Shown here piece after piece: positions 6,996-16,017 of a stretch of 51,132 nucleotides of DNA. Source of the DNA: Clostridiaceae bacterium (lineage in GTDB: Bacteria > Bacillota > Clostridia > Peptostreptococcales > Tindalliaceae); the NCBI GenBank assembly GCA_011390155.1, contig JAABSW010000018.1, positions 1 through 51,132 of the forward strand, written 5' to 3'. Below the pieces are notes generated by a model. That model did not search any database and was not told the origin of the DNA. It saw only the letters and a program-made list of their open reading frames with translations. Made by a program: the position numbers and the translations under genes. How positions within the stretch are numbered: the stretch's first letter is position 1; the number at the start of each line of letters is the position of its first letter.

Positions 6996-8120
6996 CTACA
7001 GCGGCTTGGCGAAAATCATTCGCCCCGCCGCTGTTTGAAGGGCACTGGTAACAACCACATCGATGGTTTCATCCATGTGTTGCTTCCCATTCTCCACCAC
7101 AATCATGGTTCCGTCATTCATATAGCCAACACCCTGGCCATGACTTTTTCCTTCTTTCACAATCAACACCTGCATTTCATCGCCAGTTAACACAGTTGGT
7201 TTCACGGCTTCAGCCAGATGGTGCATGTTCAGCACCGGCACCCCATGCAGTTCTGCAATTTTATTTAGATTGGCATCACTGGTGATTAGCTTCCCTTTCA
7301 ACTGTTGGGCCAGCTTAATGAGTTTGATCTCTTCCTCCTGCACACCGGAAAATTCTTCTTCGGCAATTCTAACTTCCACTTTTAACTCCTTTTGCAGTAC
7401 CGACATCATTTCCAGGCCTCTGCGGCCTCTTTTTTGCATGAGTTCATCTTCTTCTGCAGATATATGACGGAGGTTTACAAGTACGAATCCAGGAATGACC
7501 AATGGTCCATCGATAAACCCGGCACGGCAAATGTCTGCAATACGTCCATCGATGATCACACTGGTGTCCAATATTTTTGGCGAGCCTTTACTTCCGATAC
7601 TTATAGAATCCGATGAACCAGTTGTGTTATCCTTCTGTGATTCTTTTCGCTGTTGGCCAAAGTTGGCTATGGCCTGTTGAAGGTCAATAATCCGTTCATC
7701 ACGACTGGCCAGAGAAAAACCAAGGTATCCCATGAACAGGTAGACTATTATGGTAAGAATGATTTGCAGGTAAGGGATGGTAATGATGCTTAACAATCCG
7801 CTAAGCAGGTAGGCCAACACCAATCCTACAAACAGACCAGCCAGGCCTGTGGCAACTTTTTCTTTAGGCGCAGAGGTGATTTTTTCATGGATCAGCTCAG
7901 TGGTCCGTTTTACCATGTACACAAATCCAAGAAATATCCAGGATGAAATATATCCAGCCAATACACTTACCAGTATCATACCAAGAATAAACTGAGGCAA
8001 CGTCTCGTTGATGATCATGGAGCTGTTACGGATAATGTATATGTATATGGCATTCCCTGTCAGGATTCCTAAAAGAATAAAGGCGATTTTAAGGATTTTT
8101 TTGATTGAATAGTGTTTCAT
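6996..8120 (-). CDS. Membrane PIN/TRAM domain protein (YacL-like)
   Basis: 374 residues. Four hydrophobic segments fill the first about 140 residues. A PIN ribonuclease-like domain follows (KILDTSVIIDGRIADI with the acidic residues, then LITSDANLNKIA), and a C-terminal TRAM RNA-binding domain holds GQGVGYMNDGTMIVVENG. This is the usual architecture of the YacL-type proteins in Firmicutes; RNA cleavage is inferred. A good ribosome site, GAGGAGGGAT, sits about 25 bases before the ATG, which is far; no in-frame closer start is present. Confidence 0.85.
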   Translation of the reverse strand: MKHYSIKKILKIAFILLGILTGNAIYIYIIRNSSMIINETLPQFILGMILVSVLAGYISSWIFLGFVYMVKRTTELIHEKITSAPKEKVATGLAGLFVGLVLAYLLSGLLSIITIPYLQIILTIIVYLFMGYLGFSLASRDERIIDLQQAIANFGQQRKESQKDNTTGSSDSISIGSKGSPKILDTSVIIDGRIADICRAGFIDGPLVIPGFVLVNLRHISAEEDELMQKRGRRGLEMMSVLQKELKVEVRIAEEEFSGVQEEEIKLIKLAQQLKGKLITSDANLNKIAELHGVPVLNMHHLAEAVKPTVLTGDEMQVLIVKEGKSHGQGVGYMNDGTMIVVENGKQHMDETIDVVVTSALQTAAGRMIFAKPL

Positions 8121-8260
8121 AGTGCGGAACCAATGCTGGTCCCATCCCTCCTCTGTCGTTATCTTATTTAGCCGCTGTTCTACTTCTATTGTACCATTCT
8201 ATATGATATTCATGAATAGATGGTGAACGAAATATGTTTTTTTGTTTTTTTAAGTGAAAT

Positions 8261-8298
8261 AACAACAGACAGCCTTGCTCTCAAGCTGCCTGTTGTTT
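8261..8298. terminator. Hairpin after wrbA
   Basis: AACAACAGACAGC pairs imperfectly with GCTGCCTGTTGTT around a short loop. The poly-T tail on the minus strand is only moderate. Confidence 0.5.
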
Positions 8299-8335
8299 AT
8301 ATTTTAATGTTTTATCAGTTTGTAGTTACTTATGC

Positions 8336-8959
8336 CTATTTTCCCATACCCTGTTTCACCCAGCCGGCAATTTCTACAGTACGTTTGGCTTGATGCATGA
8401 TCGCTGTTTTTGTTGCTTCCTCATCTCCCTGCATAACACCTTCCGGACTGACAGTTACGCTGGTGCCATAAGGGTTGCCCCCAGCGGCAAAGGTTGACGC
8501 ATCTGTGTAGCCCGGGGCTGCCACAATGGCTCCCCAGTGAAACATAGAGGTATACAGAGACAATAACGAAGCCTCTTGGCCCCCATGGGGGTTTTGTGCT
8601 GAACTCATGGCACTGACTACTTTATTCACCAGTTTACCTTGCGCCCACAGACCTCCTACTGAATCAAAGAAAGCTTTCATTGGGGAAGCAATGTTCCCAA
8701 AGCGGGCTGATACACTAAAAACGATGCCGTCTGCCCAGTCTAAATCTTCTGGTTTCACATCCGGTACTTGTGATGCATTTTTCTGATGGGCCACTTTTAA
8801 GGGGTCAGCATCGATAACTGACTGGGGCATCAACTCAGGTACCTTCAAAATTTTAACTTCTGCACCTGCTGCCTCTGCGCCTTCCGCTGCCCATTTTGCC
8901 ATTTGATAATTAGTACCTGTAGAGCTGTAAAAAATAACGGCTACTTTTACTTTTGACAT
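8336..8959 (-). CDS. wrbA: NAD(P)H:quinone oxidoreductase, WrbA family
   Basis: 207-residue flavodoxin-like protein. The FMN phosphate loop YSSTGTNYQMA is at residues 9-19, and the WrbA-specific middle part includes FSVSARFGNIASPMKAF and the tail PYGTSVTV. It reduces quinones by two electrons using NAD(P)H and FMN, avoiding semiquinones. I use the ATG at 8959, after AAGGAGAG; the longer frame from 8998 adds 13 residues without a ribosome site. It follows the MarR gene by about 70 bases on the same strand, so quinone-responsive control is likely. Confidence 0.9.
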   Translation of the reverse strand: MSKVKVAVIFYSSTGTNYQMAKWAAEGAEAAGAEVKILKVPELMPQSVIDADPLKVAHQKNASQVPDVKPEDLDWADGIVFSVSARFGNIASPMKAFFDSVGGLWAQGKLVNKVVSAMSSAQNPHGGQEASLLSLYTSMFHWGAIVAAPGYTDASTFAAGGNPYGTSVTVSPEGVMQGDEEATKTAIMHQAKRTVEIAGWVKQGMGK

Positions 8960-9028
8960 GAACGATCTCTCCTTTTTAATCTCATTTACTTTATCCATAC
9001 AGTGACCTGCTCAGCATATCGATCATCA

Positions 9029-9487
9029 TTATTGCTGCATCTGCTGTGCATGGATACCTATTTTTTTTAGTTGCTGTATCAATTGGTTTTTTTCCCCGCT
9101 GGTAACACTCTCCATTACATGATGTATTGCCAAGGCATGTCCAGGAAAAATATCGGCCATTAAATCTTTGCCCGCAGTAGTTAAAGTGGCTAAAATCACC
9201 CTTCGGTCTTCTGGGCTGGCAGTTCGCTCAACATACCCTTTACTTTCCAATTTATCCACCACATAGGTAATGCTAGAGCTGGCGATAAGCACCTTCTTTC
9301 CTATGGTCTGTATTGGCTGACTTCCCTTGTGATATAACAACTCCATGACTGCAAATTCAGTAGGATTTAAGCCATAAGAACGTATGTTATCTGCAATGCA
9401 GTTACTTACGGCCCTGGCGGCCCTGGATAACACCACAAATAGTTTTAGCGATTCATTGATTTCATGATTAGATGGTGGAGTATTCAC
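9029..9487 (-). CDS. MarR-family transcriptional regulator
   Basis: 152 residues with the MarR winged helix: LNPTEFAVMELLYHKG, recognition helix ASSSITYVVDKLESKGYVER, and the wing SPEDRRVILATLT (the DxRxxxxxLT signature). GTG start with GAGGAGGGGTCAC just upstream. It is cotranscribed with wrbA. Upstream is an MhqR-like box at 9518-9535. Cys29 (AVSNCIAD) could be a redox sensor as in YodB/OhrR relatives, but that is inference. Confidence 0.9.
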   Translation of the reverse strand: MNTPPSNHEINESLKLFVVLSRAARAVSNCIADNIRSYGLNPTEFAVMELLYHKGSQPIQTIGKKVLIASSSITYVVDKLESKGYVERTASPEDRRVILATLTTAGKDLMADIFPGHALAIHHVMESVTSGEKNQLIQQLKKIGIHAQQMQQ

Positions 9488-9517
9488 GTGACCCCTCCTC
9501 GATTTCTCTATTTCGTA

Positions 9518-9535
9518 TATCTCGAATTAGTTATA
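9518..9535. promoter_or_regulatory. Candidate MarR/MhqR-type operator
   Basis: TATCTCGAATTAGTTATA. The left half equals the start of the Bacillus MhqR box (tATCTcgaAtTCgAGATa as I recall it); the right half is imperfect. It lies about 30 bases upstream of the MarR start codon in the likely promoter. Confidence 0.5.
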
Positions 9536-9668
9536 TTTATATAATACCACTCTCAATTTGCTTTAAACAAATTATTGAAAATGTATATTTTCATCTGTAA
9601 TTTTGATAAACCTTAACCCCATTTCCCCGTAGTATTGTATGATTGTTGTGATGAAGGGAGTTGTTTTA

Positions 9669-10445
9669 ATGAACATAGTCATTTTGCATGCCAGCCCTCG
9701 AAAAGGCAATACCGATGCCATCGTCGAGAGGGTAAAAAAGTATTTATCCGCGGATGAACCAATTGATTTTAATGACATCCATCTTCCCAAAGAAGCACCA
9801 GTATTTTGTCATGGTTGTTTTTCATGTTTTGAACGTGGCGAAAGCACCTGCCCCAATGCCAATTTCATCCAGCCCATTGCCAAAAAGATTGAAAAAGCAG
9901 ATGGCATAATCATTGCCACACCCATCTATGTCATGCAAATTCCCGGTGCCTTAAAAGCATTTCTTGATCACAAAGCCTATCGTTTCCTGAACCACCGTCC
10001 TGCCTATTTTGGCAAAAAAGCCTTTATCATCACCAACACTGCAGGAGCAGGAAACACCAATGCCATTAAATATTTAAAGCAGAACTTTTCTTTTTGGGGT
10101 ATCAACAACATCACCACCCTGGGAATCACCCTTCAAGCGGCGTCACTGGAGGACATGAAAAGCGCGCGGCAACAAAAGGTTATTAAAGAAATTGAGCAGA
10201 AATCTGCTGCTTTCCTGAAACAGCTGAAAACCCAACATTCAGAGAAACGTCCCTCTTTCCTGTCTGTTATCATGTTTCACATTGCTCGCTCTTTCATCCT
10301 TACCCTGCCCCAAAATAATGCAGATCGTCAGTATTGGAAAGAGAATGACTGGCTTGATGCAAGCAAGAATTTTTATGTCGATCAAACACCTCACTGGTAT
10401 CAAACACTGGTTGGAAAGATTGCATCCCGGTTTGCTTTCAAATAA
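9669..10445 (+). CDS. NADPH-dependent FMN reductase / flavodoxin-fold protein
   Basis: 258 residues. The N terminus MNIVILHASPRKGNTDAIV carries the SPRKGNT phosphate loop of the FMN-reductase family. CHGCFSCFERGESTCP near residues 45-60 has four cysteines, recalling iron-sulfur flavoproteins, and ATPIYVMQIPGALKAFLDH is the family's second signature. It probably reduces small acceptors with FMN. I start it at 9669, after GAAGGGAG; an earlier in-frame ATG has no site. Monocistronic, convergent with arsC. Confidence 0.82.
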   Translation: MNIVILHASPRKGNTDAIVERVKKYLSADEPIDFNDIHLPKEAPVFCHGCFSCFERGESTCPNANFIQPIAKKIEKADGIIIATPIYVMQIPGALKAFLDHKAYRFLNHRPAYFGKKAFIITNTAGAGNTNAIKYLKQNFSFWGINNITTLGITLQAASLEDMKSARQQKVIKEIEQKSAAFLKQLKTQHSEKRPSFLSVIMFHIARSFILTLPQNNADRQYWKENDWLDASKNFYVDQTPHWYQTLVGKIASRFAFK

Positions 10446-10449
10446 AAAT

Positions 10450-10467
10450 GCCCCCAATTAAGGGGGC
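10450..10467 (-). terminator. Terminator after arsC
   Basis: GCCCCC/GGGGGC stem with a six-base loop. The T run lies on the minus-strand 3' side, so it serves arsC. Confidence 0.6.
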
Positions 10468-10497
10468 GAGAAGGGGGAGAGATTTAACCATGAACCA

Positions 10498-10926
10498 TTA
10501 GCTTGCTTCCTCCACAAAACGGAGTATGCGTTGATGTATTTGATCTCGGATGTCACGGATCTTTTGAAGTTTTTCTTCATCTGTTCCAGTGACGCCCGAG
10601 GGATCTTCAAAACTCCATTGATAATTTATTACCTTTCCAGGAAAAATTGGACACCTTTCAGAATTGGCTGCATCACATACAGTGATTACATAGTGATATA
10701 AACGGCCTTCTTTAAAAAAGTCAAACACGCTGTCAACTGAATTGTTGGATAAATCATAGCCCTCTTCATTCATAACCTGTAGTACCATGGGATTCAACGT
10801 GCCTTTCGTTAAACCGGCACTTTCAGCCACAAAATCGTTTTTTCCATAATGATTTAAAAAGGCTTCAGCCATCTGACTCCTGGCAGAGTTATGTACACAC
10901 ATAAAGAGTACTTTTCTTTTGTCCAC
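10498..10926 (-). CDS. arsC: Arsenate reductase, thioredoxin-coupled (low-MW phosphatase fold)
   Basis: 142 residues. The P-loop CVHNSARS (Cys10, C-x5-R) and the redox pair Cys84/Cys92 (VITVCDAANSERCP) match the thioredoxin-linked ArsC class; the second pair is one residue further apart than in Bacillus. DPSGVTGTDEEKLQKIRDIRDQI is the usual C-terminal helix region. It reduces arsenate to arsenite in the cytoplasm. GTG start after AAGGGGATGATAAC. No arsenite pump is adjacent. It lies 55 bases after the EAL gene on the same strand. Confidence 0.92.
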   Translation of the reverse strand: MDKRKVLFMCVHNSARSQMAEAFLNHYGKNDFVAESAGLTKGTLNPMVLQVMNEEGYDLSNNSVDSVFDFFKEGRLYHYVITVCDAANSERCPIFPGKVINYQWSFEDPSGVTGTDEEKLQKIRDIRDQIHQRILRFVEEAS

Positions 10927-10981
10927 GTTATCATCCCCTTTTTAGATATTTTCATTTTAACTGATTAAGATTTACAGTGGG

Positions 10982-12238
10982 TTAAGGTTCTATTAAAACC
11001 TGGTTAAGTTTCTGTTCTTCCATTGTTCTGTTTAGGGTGTCTAGTAACAGCGCCACCGGAATCACTCCCACATACTTCATATTGTTGTGTACCAGCAGAT
11101 AATCATATAACTGGTGTTCATTGCGGGCCATGGCCATACGACATAAGTCATCTAATTGTGTTTCCTGGCTGACAAACAAAGGCTTTTGATCTGCAACAGT
11201 TAGTGCCTTCCTATTTAGAAAATCATCTTCGCGGCCTCTTTTTTCCATTATATAATAATATTTTGTTCGCATAATAAGCCCAACTGGTTGATCACCCTTT
11301 ACAACTGCAATACCCTGCAAATTATCATTTTCAGAAAACCATTCACTGACAAGGCTGCATGTTGCATCACTTTGTATCGCACGGTCGAATCTTCCAATGT
11401 CTTTTGCTGTCAGCATTCCGTTGGTTCTTCTTTTGGCTGCCAGCTGATGTGCATGTGAAATGATGGTATTTCTTTGAACCTCACCAATTTCCATCATCTC
11501 TGCTCCAGGACGCTGTAACCAGTATCCCTGACCATAATTAACCCCCAGTTCCATCAACGTCTTGGCTTCATCCCATGTTTCGATTCCCTCTGCAACCGTT
11601 TTAATCCCTGTCATACTGGAAAACTTCTGAATGCTCTTCAATAATTCCCTTTTTACCATGTCTTTGTCCACGTTTCTGACCAAATCCATGTCAATTTTAA
11701 GGTAGTCTGGTCTGGTTGCCGCCACCAATCTCAAACCTGAATATCCACTGCCTGCATCGTCAATGGCAATGCCATAACCCTGCTCGGAGTAATTGGCCAG
11801 CAATTTTGTAAACTGACAGTAATCCTTTACAGCCGTTTTCTCTGTCATTTCCATGATGATGGATGATGTATGCATGTAACTATTTTTTAAATATTCCCGG
11901 GTAAAGCCCCTTTTAAATTTAGGGTCTTGGATACTGTCCGGATCTACGTTAAGAAATAGTTTTTTATCACCTATACACTCACTGGCTTTACTGATCGCTT
12001 TGCTGCGGCACAACAAATCCAGTTCCCATACCTTTTCAATTTGCCTTGCATATTCAAATAATTGATCTGGTCTGTGAAACCATGAGCCCTCCGGTCCCCT
12101 GCTTAACGCTTCATACCCTAATATTTCACCATTTTTAAATGAAACAATGGCTTGAAAATGTGTTGTGATCTGTTTGTTAAACAATATTGAAAAAAATTCC
12201 TGCGCCAACTCCAGTTTTTTATATTGTCTCAGAGCCAT
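10982..12238 (-). CDS. c-di-GMP phosphodiesterase, EAL domain plus CBS pair
   Basis: 418 residues without membrane segments. The EAL domain (about 20-255) keeps the catalytic set: E43-A-L in GYEALSRGP, Asn97, Glu130/133 (EMTE), Asp160-Asp161 (IDDAGSGYSG), Lys181, Glu217 (VAEGIE) and Gln237 (GQGYWLQRP), so it should hydrolyse c-di-GMP. A CBS pair (about 285-405) follows, containing PVGLIMRTKYYYIMEKRGR and LYDYLLVHNNMKYVGVI; it probably binds a nucleotide and gates activity. The same kind of CBS pair is in the divergent GGDEF protein and the chemoreceptor downstream of it. ATG follows ATGAGGTAGGAAC. Confidence 0.9.
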   Translation of the reverse strand: MALRQYKKLELAQEFFSILFNKQITTHFQAIVSFKNGEILGYEALSRGPEGSWFHRPDQLFEYARQIEKVWELDLLCRSKAISKASECIGDKKLFLNVDPDSIQDPKFKRGFTREYLKNSYMHTSSIIMEMTEKTAVKDYCQFTKLLANYSEQGYGIAIDDAGSGYSGLRLVAATRPDYLKIDMDLVRNVDKDMVKRELLKSIQKFSSMTGIKTVAEGIETWDEAKTLMELGVNYGQGYWLQRPGAEMMEIGEVQRNTIISHAHQLAAKRRTNGMLTAKDIGRFDRAIQSDATCSLVSEWFSENDNLQGIAVVKGDQPVGLIMRTKYYYIMEKRGREDDFLNRKALTVADQKPLFVSQETQLDDLCRMAMARNEHQLYDYLLVHNNMKYVGVIPVALLLDTLNRTMEEQKLNQVLIEP

Positions 12239-12324
12239 GTTCCTACCTCATTTCTTTGTTATCATTATGTGTCCCTTGATTAGTACGTTCACTGTATCAC
12301 CTCAACACCAAGATTCCGTTTAAT

Positions 12325-12378
12325 TATCGTTAACAATTTGTAAAGACAGCGCTCGCTGCAAAAAAATATATCGTTAAC
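12325..12378. repeat. Direct repeat TATCGTTAAC in the divergent control region
   Basis: Two exact copies of TATCGTTAAC at 12325-12334 and 12369-12378, 44 bases apart start to start (about four helical turns), between the two divergent c-di-GMP genes. Each contains the palindrome GTTAAC. Likely a paired regulator site; the regulator is unknown. Confidence 0.5.
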
Positions 12379-12469
12379 CTGCTTTTGATCTACATTTTAC
12401 ATATGTACTTTATACTTCTAATTGTATCCGTATAGACACATCCAAAGGTCAAGTCAGGAGATGAGATCT

Positions 12470-14182
12470 ATGATATCCAGAAATATTTATGACCAGGTCA
12501 TTCAACAAGTCAGCGCCTCTTTGAAAGAACAACCCTGCGAAGATAACATGTCGGTAGTCTTTAAACCCATTGTTTCTGCAAGTCATCTGAATGTATGCGG
12601 GTATGAAGTTCGAGATTTTAATACTTCCAGGTTGGATGGAGAAGAGCACTTATCCAGTATACGAACCCAGATACAATTTCTGAAAGACACTTTGTTGGCC
12701 ACCCATATTTCTGAACATAACTCTCTTGGCACACCGTTGTATGTTAGTTTTGCCTCATCCTTACTAACCGACGACCAGTTTATTGAATATGTGCAACCTC
12801 TATTAACAGGACATCGTCAGATCAATTCACTTTTCTTTTTAATTGAAATAGATGAAACAACCCACTTTCCAAAATTATCGAATTTGCTGGCAAATTCAGG
12901 TTTATTAAAAATCAGAAACTGTATGCTGAAATGGGCTTATCATAAACCAAGCTTGCATCAACTTGGGTTTTACCTTGAATTTTCCCGCTGGATGGGGATT
13001 CCACTTGTTTCCAGCCGTGTCCAACAACCTGATGATCTGGAACAACTTTGCCAACACCAAGTGCCATATTTGATGGGGGCTTATGTGGCCCCTCCCATAA
13101 ACAAACTCTCAAAAAATAACAATGTTCGTTCGATAAACTCCCTTAAACCTATTCATGACACAACACATTTGAATAATAAAACCGTTCATTTAGTGTCAAC
13201 CTCCATGCCGGCTGTGAGCAGTATTATTTCTTATGTTGCCACTGTTTCACTGGGTCATATGGGATTTCATGTTAAAGAACTGTTCAATCAGAACCCGCTG
13301 TTAGAAGGCGTTGTTGTAATTTCAGATAGTGCAGCACCAGTTGGACTGATTATGCGGGAACAATACTACCGAAATTTAAGTCGGCAGTATGGTTACGAAA
13401 TTTTTATGAACCGTCCTATTTCTTTAATTATGACTTCCACACCATTGATCGTTGATGCGCAGACACCCATTGATGAAGTAGGAGAAATGGCCATGAAACG
13501 GAGTCTGGATCACCTGTATGATTATGTAATTGTCCAGAAAGACAGTCAGTACCAGGGAGTTGTGAGTATTCGAGAATTACTCATCAAAATATCAGAGATG
13601 AATATCAACATCGCCAAATACACAAACCCTTTGACAGGGCTTCCCGGAAACAAATTAATCACAGAAAAGATCCACCAGGCAATTTCCATGAAGGAATGTA
13701 CACTTCTATATTTTGATTTAGACAACTTCAAAGCCTATAATGATACATATGGTTTTGAAAAAGGGGATCAACTTCTTAGAGGGTTGGGGAGCATTTTACA
13801 AAGAACATTAATATTAAATAATCAATCCACCTCTTTTCTGGGTCATATTGGTGGCGATGATTTTGTCATTCTTCTGGATCACTATGAATATGAACCTTTA
13901 TGTCATCAGATTATTCAAGAGTTCGACGCCTCAATAGTTCAGTATTATTCCTCCGGCGATCTTGAACGAGGTTATTTGATCGCAGAAAACAGGAACCAGC
14001 AGATCCAAAAATTCTCACTCGTGACTTTATCCATCAGCGTTATTACCAATCATGATTTTGATTTTACTAATATCGACCAACTGACGATGGCCGCTGCCAT
14101 GGGGAAAAAGTGCTGCAAACAAATGCCTGGCAGTAATCTGTTTGCTGTGACAAGAAATAACCAGAAGCAGCCTGCATTCTAA
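12470..14182 (+). CDS. Degenerate EAL - CBS pair - GGDEF protein
   Basis: 570 residues. The first about 215 residues look like an EAL fold (FKPIVSASHLNVCGYEV) but lack the EAL triad, the DD pair and the catalytic Lys, so it should be inactive and perhaps regulatory. The CBS pair (about 262-375) carries PVGLIMREQYYRNLSRQYG and LYDYVIVQKDSQYQGVV. The GGDEF domain (about 383-560) has LTGLPGN, FDLDNFKAYND and GGDDF at 461-465. Asp for the usual Glu is tolerated in cyclases, so c-di-GMP synthesis is possible. No RxxD inhibitory site precedes it. The ATG at 12470 follows CAGGAG by nine bases; the frame extends to a TTG at 12422 without a site. Confidence 0.85.
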   Translation: MISRNIYDQVIQQVSASLKEQPCEDNMSVVFKPIVSASHLNVCGYEVRDFNTSRLDGEEHLSSIRTQIQFLKDTLLATHISEHNSLGTPLYVSFASSLLTDDQFIEYVQPLLTGHRQINSLFFLIEIDETTHFPKLSNLLANSGLLKIRNCMLKWAYHKPSLHQLGFYLEFSRWMGIPLVSSRVQQPDDLEQLCQHQVPYLMGAYVAPPINKLSKNNNVRSINSLKPIHDTTHLNNKTVHLVSTSMPAVSSIISYVATVSLGHMGFHVKELFNQNPLLEGVVVISDSAAPVGLIMREQYYRNLSRQYGYEIFMNRPISLIMTSTPLIVDAQTPIDEVGEMAMKRSLDHLYDYVIVQKDSQYQGVVSIRELLIKISEMNINIAKYTNPLTGLPGNKLITEKIHQAISMKECTLLYFDLDNFKAYNDTYGFEKGDQLLRGLGSILQRTLILNNQSTSFLGHIGGDDFVILLDHYEYEPLCHQIIQEFDASIVQYYSSGDLERGYLIAENRNQQIQKFSLVTLSISVITNHDFDFTNIDQLTMAAAMGKKCCKQMPGSNLFAVTRNNQKQPAF

Positions 14183-14319
14183 CCTGCAGATGGTCTAAAG
14201 ATGACACTTTATCCCTTTAACCAAATAGACTCTAAGGTTTTTACAATGATTTATTGAATCTTAATACCAGAGTTCATTCTATCAATACCAAATATATACT
14301 TACAGGTTGGTCTATTGAC

Positions 14320-14348
14320 TTGACAAATCTCTTAGATACATATAGTAT
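14320..14348 (+). promoter_or_regulatory. Sigma-A promoter upstream of the small membrane ORF
   Basis: TTGACA (14320-14325), 17-base spacer, TAGTAT (14343-14348). Expected start near 14355, about 110 bases before the TTG of the 60-codon ORF. The rest of 14183-14463 shows nothing else I can name. Confidence 0.6.
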
Positions 14349-14463
14349 TGTACATCGAACCTCAAAACGAAGCTGCATCATATGTAAACCTCATGGAGAT
14401 ATCTTCAACAATGATTATTAACATACATCACGATTTAGAGTACTAAAGAAAGGATTTGATAAA

Positions 14464-14646
14464 TTGAAACTCGGCAAAAAAGACTTTATAACCCTGTCTC
14501 TGATCATGGTGATGATACTGACCATCGGCATCTTCTTTCAAGCCAGCCTAACCCTCATGTTGACCTTTGGATTTGTTTTACTATTTCCAACAGTAATACT
14601 TGGCTCCCTGTTTAGTCAGCTTTACCCTACTGAAACACGTCGGTAG
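14464..14646 (+). CDS. Small two-helix membrane protein (hypothetical)
   Basis: 60 residues: a short basic N terminus (MKLGKKDF), two hydrophobic segments (about 8-28 and 30-51) and a polar tail ending TETRR. TTG start preceded by GAAAGGAT. A promoter is upstream and a terminator hairpin directly downstream (14666-14720), so this is a complete small transcription unit rather than a random ORF. I do not recognise a family. Confidence 0.5.
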   Translation: MKLGKKDFITLSLIMVMILTIGIFFQASLTLMLTFGFVLLFPTVILGSLFSQLYPTETRR

Positions 14647-14665
14647 TCATCGAAAAAAACAAATG

Positions 14666-14720
14666 AAGCCGAAGGATATCTCCCAGTGTTGCGAGAGTAT
14701 CTCTTACGGCTTTTCTTTTA
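14666..14720 (+). terminator. Intrinsic terminator after the small membrane ORF
   Basis: Stem AAGCCG...CGGCTT with inner ATCTC/GAGAT-type pairing, followed by TTCTTTT. Confidence 0.65.
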
Positions 14721-14826
14721 CACAAAACTAACTTCGCATTAACAAAAAACAGAACAATCTTTTTTTCTCTTTGGTAATCTTAAGATACAGAACAATAACC
14801 ATGTACACCAGAGGGGAGTATTCACC

Positions 14827-15987
14827 ATGTCATCTATCCTTAACAGCACCGTTGAGAACCATTTGATAGTATGCCCACAGATTGACCCACTCATCAAAGT
14901 TGAAAAGGCTATTACACTGTTCAATAATGACGTAAAACATCTGGTGATTGTTGAACAGAATAAACCCACTGGCCTACTGTTGCAGGATCGGTTATTCTCA
15001 AAGCTTAGTACACGTTACGGACCTTTTCTCTATACTCAAAAGCCAGTCGAAAGGATCATGCACAAGCATCTGATGACAGTGGATAAGCATATGACCATCG
15101 AAAACCTGCTAACCTTGTTGGAAAAGGCTCAGTATGATTTTGGCGAAACCGTCATTATCACTGACAAGGATACTTATCTTGGATTACTGCCCATGGAGAA
15201 CCTGTTTGACTTGCTGACAATCCTCCAGCATGAACATGCAAATAGCCAGGTGGCCGCCATTCAGGAACGGGTTCAGGAAACAGAAGCCGTTTCAATGATG
15301 GTTCACAACATGACACAGGCAGTTTCCTGTCACGAAGTTACCGGCATTAATATGATCCAGGTAACCGAACGAAGTGAAATGGCCCTTGCTGAGGTGATGA
15401 AACGTGTTCAAACCATCAATCAAGTTACTCAACAACAGGCATCTCAGTTGAAAGTGATGGAAGAAAAAATTCGTATGATTGCACCACTGGTTGCTGATAT
15501 CAGAAAAATTTCAAAACAAACAAACCTGCTTTCAATAAACGCAGCCATTGAAGCCGTTAGTGCAGGTAAACATGGCACAGGTTTTCGTGTTATTGCTGAT
15601 GAAGTCCGTAAGTTATCAGAAGAGGTAGATCATTCTGTAGTACGTATTGAATCCTACATGAATGCAACCTTGGAAGAAGCTGACAATGCAAGGCACACCA
15701 TCGAGAAAGGAGGTCGTGACATCCAGGAATCCCTTACATTGATTCAGGATATGAAAACGGATTTTATACGATTATTCGACTCCTCTGGTTCCCTTAGCAC
15801 ATCTCTGATTGAATTAACTGCCGATACACAGCAAATCAATGCAGAAATCACCTTGTTGGCTGAACACATGAGAACTATGGTTGACTTTGTACAAAGCAAC
15901 CTTGGCCAGTTATTCCGAATAGAATCTCTTAAGTCCAAAAATCAAACTGGAACTGAATCGACTGATATATATCAGCAAATTTCATAG
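14827..15987 (+). CDS. Soluble CBS-domain methyl-accepting chemotaxis protein
   Basis: 386 residues, no membrane segment. Residues 1-135 form a CBS pair (PTGLLLQDRLFSKLSTRYG, then VERIMHKHLMTVDKHMTIE and YLGLLPMENL) of the same type as in the two c-di-GMP genes upstream. The rest is the coiled-coil signalling domain with the hairpin tip AAIEAVSAGKHGTGF followed by RVIADEVRKLSEE, which contacts CheA/CheW in this family. It would sense a cytoplasmic nucleotide and feed it into chemotaxis. ATG follows AGAGGGGAG. The HAD gene begins 30 bases after its stop. Confidence 0.88.
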   Translation: MSSILNSTVENHLIVCPQIDPLIKVEKAITLFNNDVKHLVIVEQNKPTGLLLQDRLFSKLSTRYGPFLYTQKPVERIMHKHLMTVDKHMTIENLLTLLEKAQYDFGETVIITDKDTYLGLLPMENLFDLLTILQHEHANSQVAAIQERVQETEAVSMMVHNMTQAVSCHEVTGINMIQVTERSEMALAEVMKRVQTINQVTQQQASQLKVMEEKIRMIAPLVADIRKISKQTNLLSINAAIEAVSAGKHGTGFRVIADEVRKLSEEVDHSVVRIESYMNATLEEADNARHTIEKGGRDIQESLTLIQDMKTDFIRLFDSSGSLSTSLIELTADTQQINAEITLLAEHMRTMVDFVQSNLGQLFRIESLKSKNQTGTESTDIYQQIS

Positions 15988-16017
15988 CTATTTTTATAAA
16001 TTCAAGGAGGTAAACAA

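Noticed and set aside
10498-10926. An ars operon around arsC
   Set aside because: No ArsB/Acr3 pump or ArsR gene is adjacent; the ArsR-type gene at 263-538 is 10 kb away and separately controlled.
12422-12469. TTG start for the EAL-CBS-GGDEF protein
   Set aside because: No ribosome site; CAGGAG is placed for the ATG at 12470.
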